DNA from: an uncultured Collinsella sp.
GTDB lineage: Bacteria; Actinomycetota; Coriobacteriia; Coriobacteriales; Coriobacteriaceae
Direction of reading: 5' to 3'
Length of the DNA stretch: 15,606 nt
Assembly: GCA_902464495.1 (NCBI GenBank)
Contig: CABQJK010000043.1
Location: forward strand, 1 to 15,606
Below, one piece after another: positions 1-7,263 of the stretch; within the stretch, counting starts at the first letter, position 1; the number at the start of each line of letters is the position of its first letter. The notes beneath the pieces are model-generated. The model saw nothing but the letters and a program-made list of their open reading frames with translations. It searched no databases and was not told the origin of the DNA. The position numbers and the translations under genes are program-made.

Positions 1-795
1 GCAAATCCGCTGCTTTCCATCGAAGGTCTGACCGCCTCCGTGGACGAGAAGACCATCCTCCACAACGTCAACCTCAACGTCGCCGCCGGCGAGACCCACG
101 TGCTGATGGGCCCCAACGGCGCCGGCAAGTCCACCCTCGGCCACCTGGTCATGGGCGACCCCGTCTACACGGTCAACGACGGACGCATCGTCTTTGACGG
201 CCAGGACATCACCGAGCTCACCACCGACAAGCGTTCGCGCGCCGGCCTGTTTCTGAGCTTCCAGGCCCCGGTCGAGATCCCCGGCGTGCCGCTGTCGAGC
301 TTTTTGCGCGCCAGCATCGCCGGCCGCCCCGGCCTGGAGATGAAGGGCAAGGAGTTCCGCCGTCGCGTCAAGGAGCTCGCGGCCGAGCTTAACATGGATA
401 CCGCCTACCTCAACCGTGAGCTGGGCGTGGGCTTCTCGGGCGGCGAGAAAAAGAAGGTCGAGATGCTCCAGCTTCTGCTGCTGCAGCCCAAGCTCGCCAT
501 CTTGGACGAGACCGACTCCGGCCTGGACGTCGACGCCCTGTCCACCGTCAGCCACGGTATGGACGCCTACCGCAAGAGCTGCGACGGCTCCATGCTCATC
601 ATCACGCACAACACGCGCATCCTGGAGCACCTGGATGTCGACCGCGTCCACGTTATGGTCAAGGGCCACATCGTGCGCGAGGACGATGCCTCGCTGATCC
701 CCTGGATCGACAAGAACGGCTTTGAGACCTTCGAGCGCGAGGCCGCCGAGCAGCGCGCCCAGGCCGAGGCCGCCGCTGCCGAGCAGCAGGCGTAA
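1..795 (+). CDS. sufC: Fe-S cluster assembly ATPase SufC (5' partial)
   Basis: ABC-type ATPase of the SufBCD complex; by family knowledge its ATP hydrolysis drives conformational change in SufB-SufD during Fe-S cluster assembly in the cytosol. The frame is open from base 1, so the start codon lies just outside the window; 264 residues are visible, close to the full family length, so only a few residues are missing. Visible motifs are Walker A GPNGAGKST, the Q-loop FLSFQ, the signature FSGGEKKKVEMLQ, Walker B LAILDETDSGLD and the H-loop histidine in IITHN. The EKKK variant of the ABC signature and the DSGLD D-loop are typical of SufC rather than of transporter ATPases. A 12-nt gap containing AAAGGGG leads into sufB. 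The Ala/Glu/Gln-rich C-terminal tail is probably disordered. An internal GTG at 40 is not a credible start because it would remove the first beta strand. Confidence 0.97.
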   Translation, partial: ANPLLSIEGLTASVDEKTILHNVNLNVAAGETHVLMGPNGAGKSTLGHLVMGDPVYTVNDGRIVFDGQDITELTTDKRSRAGLFLSFQAPVEIPGVPLSSFLRASIAGRPGLEMKGKEFRRRVKELAAELNMDTAYLNRELGVGFSGGEKKKVEMLQLLLLQPKLAILDETDSGLDVDALSTVSHGMDAYRKSCDGSMLIITHNTRILEHLDVDRVHVMVKGHIVREDDASLIPWIDKNGFETFEREAAEQRAQAEAAAAEQQA

Positions 796-807
796 AGGGG
801 CGACGCA

Positions 808-2220
808 ATGACCAAGAACCGCACCGAGGTCGCGGACATCGACCGCAGCCTCTACGACTTCACCTACGGCGAGGAGGGATTCGAGCGCCTCGACGCCGGC
901 ATCACGCCCGACATCGTGCGCGAGATCAGCGCCAAGAAGGACGAACCGCAGTGGATGCTCGACCTGCGCCTCAAGTCCCTCGAGATCTTCAACCGCTTCC
1001 CCGATCCGACGTGGGGCCCCTCCATCGAGGGCCTGGACATGGACAACATCGTCACCTACGTCAAGCCCAACACCGACCAAAAGCACGACTGGGAGTCGGT
1101 GCCCGACGACATCAAGAACACCTTTGAGCGCCTGGGCATCCCCGAGGCCGAGCGCAGCTACCTGGCGGGCGTCGGTGCGCAGTACGACTCCGAGCTGGTC
1201 TACCACAACATGCAGGACACCGCGTCCAAGATGGGTATCGTCTATTCCGGCATCGAGGAGGCCCTGCACGACCCGCAGTGGGAGCCGCTCATCCACGAGA
1301 AGTTTATGACGCTCATCCCGCCCACCGACCACAAGTTTGCAGCCCTGCACGGTGCCGTGTGGTCGGGCGGCTCGTTTGTCTACGTGCCCAAGGGCACCAA
1401 GCTCGACTTCCCGCTGCAGAGCTACTTCCGCCTCAACGCCAAGGGCGCCGGCCAGTTTGAGCACACGCTCATCATCGTCGAGGACGACGCCGACCTGCAC
1501 TTCATCGAGGGTTGCTCCGCGCCCAAGTACAACGTTGCCAACCTCCACGCCGGCGCCGTCGAGCTCTTTGTGGGCAAGCGTGCGCACCTGCGCTACTCGA
1601 CCATCGAGAACTGGTCCAAAAACATGTACAACCTCAACACCAAGCGTGCGCGCGTGGACGAGGATGGCGACATCGAGTGGATCAGTGGCTCCTTCGGCAG
1701 CCACGTGGGCTACCTCTACCCCATGAGCGTGCTCAACGGCCGCCGCGCTCGCTCGAGCTTTACCGGCATCACCTTTGCCGGTGCCGGCCAGAACCTCGAC
1801 ACCGGCTGCAAAGTCGTGCTCAACGCGCCCGAGACCTCGGCGACCGTCGAGACCAAGGGCATCTCCAAGAGCGGCGGCATCCAGACGTTCCGCAGTTCCA
1901 TCGTGGCCACGCCCAAGGCCGAGGGCTCCAAGGCAACCGTGAGCTGCCAGTCGCTGATGCTCGACGACCAGAGCCGCTCCGATACCATCCCCGCCATGGA
2001 CATCCGCGCCAAGAACGTCGACATCGGCCACGAGGCAACCATCGGCCGCATTGGCGACGACAAGGTCTTTTACCTGATGAGCCGCGGCATCTCGGAGGAA
2101 GAGGCCCGCACCATGATCGTCAACGGCTTTGCCAACCCGGTCTCCAAGGAGCTGCCGCTGGAGTACGCCGTCGAGATGAACAACCTGATCAAGCTCGAGA
2201 TGGAAGGAGCGATCGGATAA
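808..2220 (+). CDS. sufB: Fe-S cluster assembly scaffold SufB
   Basis: Scaffold subunit of SufBCD on which nascent Fe-S clusters are built. At 470 aa it has family length, and the right-handed beta-helix core is suggested by the repetitive middle part. The C-terminal block carries C380 (in SCQSLML) and H408-E409 (in GHEATIG). Counted from the C-terminus, C380 and E409 fall exactly where E. coli SufB has Cys405 and Glu434, residues implicated in cluster assembly. The ATG is preceded by AAAGGGG at good spacing, 12 nt after the sufC stop. The stop codon overlaps the sufD start (TAATG), which suggests coupled translation. Family assignment is secure; the catalytic role of the named residues is carried over from E. 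coli. Confidence 0.97.
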   Translation: MTKNRTEVADIDRSLYDFTYGEEGFERLDAGITPDIVREISAKKDEPQWMLDLRLKSLEIFNRFPDPTWGPSIEGLDMDNIVTYVKPNTDQKHDWESVPDDIKNTFERLGIPEAERSYLAGVGAQYDSELVYHNMQDTASKMGIVYSGIEEALHDPQWEPLIHEKFMTLIPPTDHKFAALHGAVWSGGSFVYVPKGTKLDFPLQSYFRLNAKGAGQFEHTLIIVEDDADLHFIEGCSAPKYNVANLHAGAVELFVGKRAHLRYSTIENWSKNMYNLNTKRARVDEDGDIEWISGSFGSHVGYLYPMSVLNGRRARSSFTGITFAGAGQNLDTGCKVVLNAPETSATVETKGISKSGGIQTFRSSIVATPKAEGSKATVSCQSLMLDDQSRSDTIPAMDIRAKNVDIGHEATIGRIGDDKVFYLMSRGISEEEARTMIVNGFANPVSKELPLEYAVEMNNLIKLEMEGAIG

Positions 2221-3491
2221 TGAAACAGGAAACCAACACCGCTGCTACCACACTCGAGCAGGTCAACGCGATGCCGGCTGCCACTTGGGGCTGGCTCAAG
2301 ATGAACCAGACCAAGCTTGAGCTTTCGGACGAGCTTGCCGCCGCTCCCGCCGAGGCCGTTGAGGTCGAAGGCTTGGACGAGCAGTTTGCCGGCGCTGCCG
2401 ACGCGTTTGGCACCGCCATGAACGCCATGGCCGAGCGCTTCCCCGACCGCCGCGCCTCCGCCCCCGGCGATGCCGCCGACCGCGCTCGCATCACGCCCGA
2501 GACCGAGCTCGACGTGCCCGCCACATCTGTCTACCAGGCTGGCGCCATCAAGCTCGAGGAGGAGCTCTCCCCCGCCGAGGCCTTCGAGACCGGCATGGGC
2601 GAGGCCGCCTACACCTACCTGGCAGAGCACGCCACCAAGCGCGTTGTCATCGATGTGCCCGCATACGGCCGTGCCACTGTCACCGTGCGCGTGAGCGGCG
2701 TGGACGCGGCGGCTGCCATCGCCGCCATCGACGTCGTCGCCCGCCCGCAGGCAACGCTCGATCTGAACATCGCTCTGGACTCCCCCGTTGCCGGCGAGGG
2801 CGTCGTGGGTTCCGTGCTGCGCGTGTGCGCCCACGAGTACGCCACCGTCAACGTGACCTGCACGCAGACGCTCGACGACAGCTGGATTGCACTCGACGAC
2901 ACCGGCCTGTTTTTGGACGAGGGCGCGCGCGTCAACGTGCAGCACACCGTACTGGGTGCCGGCGCCAGCGCCACCGGCCTTGCCGGCGACCTGCTGGGCG
3001 ATACCGCCAAAGTCACCATCGATACTGACTACCTGGGTGCCCGCGAGCAGGTGCGCGACTTTAACTACGAGCTGCGCCACCGCGGCCGCAAGACCGAGTG
3101 CGAGATCGACGCCAACGGCGTGCTGACCGGCACGTCCAAGAAGGTCTACCGCGGCACCATCGACCTCGTGCACGGCTGCAAGGGCGCCGTCGGCACCGAG
3201 CGCGAGACCGTACTGCTCGCCAATAAAGGCGTCGACAACAAGACCGTCCCCGTCATCCTGTGCGACGAGGACGACGTCGCCGGCAACCACGGCGCCACCA
3301 TCGGTCACGTCCGCGACGAGCAGCTGTTCTACCTCGCCTGCCGTGGCCTTGACCAAAACGCCGCCGAGGACCTGTTCATCCGCGCCAAGCTGGAGGACGC
3401 CGCGCTTTCCGCCACCGACGAGCGCACCCGCGCCGCCGTCGTCCGCCTGGGCAACAACCTGATCGATAACTTTGAAGAGGAGCTCGCATGA
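2220..3491 (+). CDS. sufD: Fe-S cluster assembly protein SufD
   Basis: SufB paralogue that forms the SufB-SufD heterodimer capped by SufC. The ATG at 2220 shares its A with the sufB stop, giving a 423-aa product, the usual size. The same frame stays open far upstream inside sufB, but that is a high-GC artefact. The N-terminal third (Ala/Glu-rich helical region) is poorly conserved. The C-terminal block has the typical NHGATIGHVRDEQLFYL motif with H357, matching the conserved SufD histidine (His360 in E. coli) at the SufB-SufD interface. The last codons overlap the sufS start by 4 bp (ATGA). SufD rather than a second SufB: it has the HGATIG motif where SufB has HEATIG and lacks the SufB SCQSLML cysteine. 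Confidence 0.94.
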   Translation: MKQETNTAATTLEQVNAMPAATWGWLKMNQTKLELSDELAAAPAEAVEVEGLDEQFAGAADAFGTAMNAMAERFPDRRASAPGDAADRARITPETELDVPATSVYQAGAIKLEEELSPAEAFETGMGEAAYTYLAEHATKRVVIDVPAYGRATVTVRVSGVDAAAAIAAIDVVARPQATLDLNIALDSPVAGEGVVGSVLRVCAHEYATVNVTCTQTLDDSWIALDDTGLFLDEGARVNVQHTVLGAGASATGLAGDLLGDTAKVTIDTDYLGAREQVRDFNYELRHRGRKTECEIDANGVLTGTSKKVYRGTIDLVHGCKGAVGTERETVLLANKGVDNKTVPVILCDEDDVAGNHGATIGHVRDEQLFYLACRGLDQNAAEDLFIRAKLEDAALSATDERTRAAVVRLGNNLIDNFEEELA

Positions 3492-4813
3492 TCGACACCG
3501 AGCACGTTAAATGCGATACCTGCACAGCACCGGAGCCTATGGTGCTCGACGCCAGCGACGAGGCTTCGCGCGGCTGGCCCACCGTGGACATCGAGACCAA
3601 CCCCTACAAGGGCCAGTTCCCGCTGTTCCAGCAGCACCCCGAGATCGCTTTCCTCGATAGCGCCGCCACCGCGCAGCGCCCTGCCTGTGTGCTCGACGCC
3701 GAACGCGACTTCTACCAGCGCATGAACGCCAACCCCCTGCGCGGCCTGTACTCGCTGTCCGTCGAGGCCACCGACGCCATCGCGAAGGTCCGCCAGCAGA
3801 TCGCTGACCTCATCGGCGCCTCACAGGCCAACGAGGTCGTCTTCACCCGCAACACGAGCGAGTCGCTCAACCTGGTCGCTAAAAGCTTTGCGCCCACAGT
3901 GCTCGAACCGGGCGACGAGGTCGTCATCACCATCATGGAGCACCACTCCAACCTGATTCCGTGGCAACAGGTCTGCCGCGAGACCGGCGCCAAGCTCGTC
4001 TACCTCTACCCCACCAAGACCGGCCAGCTCACCACCGAGGAGGTTCTTGCCAAGGTGGGTCCCAAGACCAAGATCCTAGCCGTGGGACAGGTCTCCAACG
4101 TGCTGGGCGTCGAGAACCCGGTCAAGAACCTCGGCAAACTCGTGCACAAGTACGGCGGCTACCTGGTCGTCGACGGCGCGCAGTCGCTGCCGCACATGCC
4201 GGTCGATGTGGCCGACCTGGGCGCCGACTTCTTTGCCTTTAGCGCGCACAAGGCCATGGGCCCCATGGGCATCGGCGTGCTGTGGGGCAAGATGGACCTG
4301 CTCAACGCCATGCCGCCCATGCTTACCGGCGGCGAGATGATCGATTCGGTCACCGAGCAGAACGCTGTCTGGGCTCCCGTCCCCGAGAAGTTCGAGGCCG
4401 GCACGCAGGACGCCGCCGGCATCTTCGCCACGGGCGCCGCACTCGATTACCTGGTCAACACGGTGGGTTACGAGAACATCCAGGCCCGCGAGCAGGCACT
4501 CGTCCACTATCTGATGGGCGAACTCATGCAGCTCGACTTTGTCCAGATCATCGGCTCCATCTATTGGGACAACCACCACGGCGTCGTGAGCTTTAACGTC
4601 AAGGGCATCCACCCGCACGACGTCGCGAGCATCATGGACATGGACGGCGTCTGTATCCGCGCCGGCCACCACTGCGCGCAGCCGCTGCTCACCTGGCTGG
4701 GCGTCGAGAACCTTGCCTGCTGCCGCGCCAGCGTGGCCTTCTACAACGACAAGGCCGATATCGACAAGTTCATCGCCGGCCTGCATCACGTTTGGAGCAC
4801 GTTCAATGGGTAA
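3488..4813 (+). CDS. sufS: Cysteine desulfurase SufS (group II), with short CxxC N-terminal extension
   Basis: PLP enzyme that removes sulfur from L-cysteine as a persulfide for Fe-S assembly. The fold-type I core shows the PLP-binding lysine K255 in SAHKAMGPMGIG, the cofactor histidine region MEHHSNLIPW, DGAQSLPHMPVD, and the catalytic C396 in RAGHHCAQPLL. The compact, HHCAQP-type active-site loop places it in group II (SufS/CsdA) rather than IscS/NifS. The 441-aa length exceeds the usual roughly 406-420; the excess is an N-terminal segment of about 35 residues before NPYKGQFP, containing C9 and C12 (KCDTC). The ATG overlaps the sufD stop by 4 bp, with GAAGAGGAG upstream as ribosome binding site, so the extension looks genuinely translated. 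The 3' end overlaps sufU by 8 bp. SufU next door is the expected sulfur acceptor. Confidence 0.96.
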   Translation: MIDTEHVKCDTCTAPEPMVLDASDEASRGWPTVDIETNPYKGQFPLFQQHPEIAFLDSAATAQRPACVLDAERDFYQRMNANPLRGLYSLSVEATDAIAKVRQQIADLIGASQANEVVFTRNTSESLNLVAKSFAPTVLEPGDEVVITIMEHHSNLIPWQQVCRETGAKLVYLYPTKTGQLTTEEVLAKVGPKTKILAVGQVSNVLGVENPVKNLGKLVHKYGGYLVVDGAQSLPHMPVDVADLGADFFAFSAHKAMGPMGIGVLWGKMDLLNAMPPMLTGGEMIDSVTEQNAVWAPVPEKFEAGTQDAAGIFATGAALDYLVNTVGYENIQAREQALVHYLMGELMQLDFVQIIGSIYWDNHHGVVSFNVKGIHPHDVASIMDMDGVCIRAGHHCAQPLLTWLGVENLACCRASVAFYNDKADIDKFIAGLHHVWSTFNG

Positions 4814-5240
4814 TCTGTACACCTCCACCACGTTTATGGAGCACAACTCGCACCCCGACTATAAGTACGAGATGGACGCCCCCACGCACGAGCACGACGG
4901 CATCAACCCCAGCTGCGGAGACGAGCTCACCTTGCAGCTACGTGTCGAGAACAACGTGATCGAGGAGGCCTCCTTTACCGGCCACGGCTGCGCCATCAGC
5001 CAGGCAAGCGCCGACATCATGGCCGACCTCATCACCGGCGAGACGGTCGAGGAGGCGCATCGCCTAGCCGAGCTCTTCCTTGCCATGATCCGCGGCGAGC
5101 AGCTCTCCGAGGAGGACCTGGAAGACCTGGACGAGGCCGCCCAGCTCCAGGACATCTCGCACATGCCCGCCCGCGTCAAGTGCGCCGAACTCGCCTGGCG
5201 CACCCTCGACGGCATGCTCACGGGACAAAATAATCAGTAG
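4806..5240 (+). CDS. sufU: Zinc-dependent sulfurtransferase SufU
   Basis: IscU-fold protein that in Gram-positive SUF systems accepts the persulfide from SufS and passes sulfur to SufBCD, rather than acting as the scaffold itself. The 144-aa product has the SufU zinc-site pattern: C37 and D39 (PSCGDELTLQL), C62 (GHGCAISQASADIM) and C126 (RVKCAELAW). The insertion between about residues 78 and 105 (GETVEEAH to LSEEDLED), relative to IscU, is typical of SufU. The chosen ATG at 4806 lies within the last codons of sufS (8-bp overlap), and the family N-terminus NLYTSTTFMEHNSHP begins right after it. A longer frame starting at 4713 would lie inside sufS and is not credible. It is the last gene of the operon. 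Confidence 0.95.
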   Translation: MGNLYTSTTFMEHNSHPDYKYEMDAPTHEHDGINPSCGDELTLQLRVENNVIEEASFTGHGCAISQASADIMADLITGETVEEAHRLAELFLAMIRGEQLSEEDLEDLDEAAQLQDISHMPARVKCAELAWRTLDGMLTGQNNQ

Positions 5241-5250
5241 TATTTGTCCC
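5222..5250 (+). repeat. Inverted repeat spanning the sufU stop codon
   Basis: GGGACAAA at 5222-5229 and TTTGTCCC at 5243-5250 form a perfect 8-bp inverted repeat with a 13-nt loop containing the sufU TAG. It could fold in the mRNA as a 3'-end stabilising hairpin or as a first, weaker stop element ahead of the hairpin at 5270. No T-run follows. Confidence 0.5.
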
Positions 5251-5269
5251 AAATCTTAAGAATTTTGTT

Positions 5270-5305
5270 GGCCGAATCGCTTGACAAGAGTGGTTCGGCC
5301 ATTTT
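5270..5305 (+). terminator. Probable terminator of the suf operon
   Basis: GGCCGAATC (5270-5278) pairs with GGTTCGGCC (5292-5300), with one G-T wobble, around a 13-nt loop, and is followed by ATTTTC. The stem is sound, but the loop is long and the T-run short, so termination may be partial. On the opposite strand the hairpin lies just past the stop of the minus-strand transposase gene and could serve both. Confidence 0.65.
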
Positions 5306-6106
5306 CTATTCCGAGCCCTCAGCCTGAACCTTCACCCGCGCATAAGCGCGCACGATACGAGAGACGGTACTCTTGCTGATTCCCGTATACCGTTCAATCT
5401 CGCGCACCGTGTAGCCGCCATCGCGCAGGGCGAAAATGATTCCGTCTCGCCGCGCGGGTGCTACGGTCTTGAGCTCATTGAGCGGAACGCCCAGGCGCTT
5501 CGCCATCTTGTCGGCAAACGCACGCCGCTCCCACTCCGTCTCATCCATATCGTGAATCACCGGATCGGAACCATCGGGCATCGACAGAGAATAATCCAGA
5601 AACCCCTTGGCAGACTCAAAGAGCTCGAGAACACAAGAAGGATCGGAAAATCCCCTCGTCGCGTCGTTATCATACGCCCGCAGATACTCGGCAAAACTGC
5701 TCCACGGATAGCGCTCGATTAGGGCAATCCCCGCCTCTTGCGGATTGGCGTGCACATAGCGAATCGCGGCCATCAGATGCCGATCGGTATCGAGCGAGCG
5801 CCGGTCAAAGCGGTTCTGGAACAGATGACCCGTGCGCCCGGTGCGTTTGTTGAACCGACGAGCGTAGGTCAAAAGCAGCCGGTGCATCGCCGAGCTCATC
5901 CTGTCTTCGTAATCCGCAAGCACCAGGTGCACGTGGTTGCCCATGAGGCACCACGCCACGACCGTAACCCCAGCCTCGCGGCAGCAGTCGCGCATCAGCT
6001 CCAAAAACTCCCACCGGTCATCGTCACTCTCAAAGATGAGCTGCTTGCCCGTACCGCGGGCACAGACATGGTAAAAGCCGGTAACCGTTCTCCAAACGCG
6101 CTGCAT
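5306..6106 (-). CDS. HUH (Y1) transposase-like protein with C-terminal helix-turn-helix
   Basis: Member of the Y1/IS200-like, REP-associated-type transposase superfamily, which nicks single-stranded DNA through a tyrosine. From the chosen start (266 aa): N-terminal GFYHVCARG, the HUH metal motif H58-V-H60 in CLMGNHVHLVL, and the likely nucleophile Y81 in YARRFNKRTGRTGHLF. Then comes the conserved segment AIRYVHANPQEAG, and after it a C-terminal extension with a helix-turn-helix near residues 225-260 (GGYTVREIERYTGISKSTVS). The start at 6106 has a strong AAGGGAG ribosome binding site 5 nt upstream. The frame is open to an ATG at 6247, so starts at 6166 or 6247 (up to 313 aa) cannot be excluded. 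All catalytic residues are intact. No terminal inverted repeats, target duplication or tnpB partner is visible, so it may be a domesticated or solitary copy. Confidence 0.88.
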   Translation of the reverse strand: MQRVWRTVTGFYHVCARGTGKQLIFESDDDRWEFLELMRDCCREAGVTVVAWCLMGNHVHLVLADYEDRMSSAMHRLLLTYARRFNKRTGRTGHLFQNRFDRRSLDTDRHLMAAIRYVHANPQEAGIALIERYPWSSFAEYLRAYDNDATRGFSDPSCVLELFESAKGFLDYSLSMPDGSDPVIHDMDETEWERRAFADKMAKRLGVPLNELKTVAPARRDGIIFALRDGGYTVREIERYTGISKSTVSRIVRAYARVKVQAEGSE

Positions 6107-6510
6107 GGCGCTCCCTTCGCGCAGGATCTGCTTGCCATCCAATACAACACGATTGAAGCGTGCCATCAAAACATCCACGCAAAATGACACCCCGGCACGG
6201 TCAAAGGCATCAAACGGACGGCGAACGGTAACGGAGCGACAGGTCAAACGTCATAACGTTTCCAAAAGCTGACCAAAAGCTTGCCCAGGACTGACCCCCT
6301 CTACGGAAATCCGCGACCACAAAATGCTAAGTTAAACCGCTTCAATTAAAAGTTCCACGCTTCTCGCTACGAAAACTGAGCCGTTCGCCGAATATTCCGT
6401 GCATTTCGCGGTATTATAGGGGCTGCATGTCATGTCCCTTTCGAAGGGTCGCCCGGCAATCGCCAGCCACGACCCCCAGACGGGACGCCAACACGATAGA
6501 GAGGAGAGGC
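6107..6510. promoter_or_regulatory. Long intergenic region upstream of the scaffold/GGGtGRT operon
   Basis: About 400 bp between the divergent transposase gene and the scaffold gene (about 260 bp if the transposase starts at 6247). AT content is higher around 6250-6420 than in the genes. CCAAAAGCT occurs twice in tandem at 6262-6270 and 6273-6281 (11-bp period), a possible operator. TATTAT at 6412-6417 is a possible -10 element for the rightward operon, but no matching -35 was found. The implied leader of about 90 nt holds CCCTT-TCG-AAGGG and a GGGTCG/CGACCC pairing, and ends in the ribosome binding site GAGAGGAGAGG. No known riboswitch was recognised. Confidence 0.4.
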
Positions 6511-7245
6511 ATGCAGTACTCACAGGAAGTGGAGAACATGTGCCCCGTTGCCAAGGGTGCATACCACGGCCCCGCACCCATCCCCGAGGAGGGCAAGTGG
6601 GTCCAGGCTAAGGAGATTTCCGACATCTCCGGTCTTACGCACGGTGTGGGTTGGTGCGCACCTCAGCAGGGCGCCTGCAAGCTCACGCTGAACGTCAAGG
6701 ACGGCATCATCGAGGAGGCCCTCGTTGAGACCATCGGCTGCTCGGGCATGACCCACTCTGCCGCCATGGCTTCCGAGATCCTTCCCGGTAAGACCATCCT
6801 CGAGGCCCTCAACACCGACCTCGTCTGCGACGCCATCAACGTTGCTATGCGCGAGATCTTCCTGCAGATCGTTTACGGCCGCAGCCAGACCGCGTTCTCC
6901 GAGGGCGGCCTGCCCGTGGGCGCCTCCCTCGACGACCTCGGCAAGGGCCTTCGCTCCCAGGTCGGCACCATGTTCGGCACCAAGGCAAAGGGCGCTCGTT
7001 ACCTCGAGCTCGCTCAGGGCTACGTCACCCGCATGGCTCTCAACGACAAGAACGAGATCATCGCGTTCGAGTTCCTGAACCTCGGTAAGTTCACCGACGC
7101 CGTCAAGGCCGGCAAGACCCCCGAGGAGGCCATCGCTGGCGCTATGGGCCACTATGGTCAGTGGGAGAACGCTGCCAAGTACATCGACCCGCGCACCGAC
7201 GAGGAGACTCACTCCGTCGCCAGCGTGTTCCCGGTTCACGAGTAG
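6511..7245 (+). CDS. NifU/IscU-like iron-sulfur scaffold protein paired with GGGtGRT protein
   Basis: The N-terminal part resembles the NifU/IscU scaffold fold. GWCAPQQGACKLTLNVKDGIIEEA, then IGCSGMTHSAAMASEIL, then VCDAI places cysteines at C49, C56, C77 and C106, in the order expected for IscU-type cluster or zinc ligation; an extra C11 lies near the N-terminus (NMCPVAKG). Residues from about 125 to 244 form a C-terminal domain not found in IscU or SufU. In annotated genomes this architecture is usually called an Fe-S cluster assembly scaffold and sits directly before a GGGtGRT gene, as here. Start chosen at 6511 (244 aa) because of the GAGAGGAGAGG ribosome binding site and because the earlier frame portion from 6427 looks non-coding. 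Its biochemical role is unproven: it could scaffold a cluster for the downstream protein or be a cluster-binding enzyme subunit. Confidence 0.85.
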   Translation: MQYSQEVENMCPVAKGAYHGPAPIPEEGKWVQAKEISDISGLTHGVGWCAPQQGACKLTLNVKDGIIEEALVETIGCSGMTHSAAMASEILPGKTILEALNTDLVCDAINVAMREIFLQIVYGRSQTAFSEGGLPVGASLDDLGKGLRSQVGTMFGTKAKGARYLELAQGYVTRMALNDKNEIIAFEFLNLGKFTDAVKAGKTPEEAIAGAMGHYGQWENAAKYIDPRTDEETHSVASVFPVHE

Positions 7246-7263
7246 AAAGGGAGGGAAATAACT

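Noticed and set aside
1512..2219. Upstream extension of the sufD frame inside sufB
   Set aside because: Arg/His/Pro-rich out-of-frame translation; the real sufD start overlaps the sufB stop and gives the correct family length.
2070..3356. 428-codon minus-strand open frame opposite sufD
   Set aside because: Antisense shadow of sufD with repetitive Gly/Ala/Val/His composition and no motif.
6421..6510. Possible riboswitch in the leader of the scaffold gene
   Set aside because: Only short, weak pairings were found and no conserved core of a known riboswitch class could be recognised.
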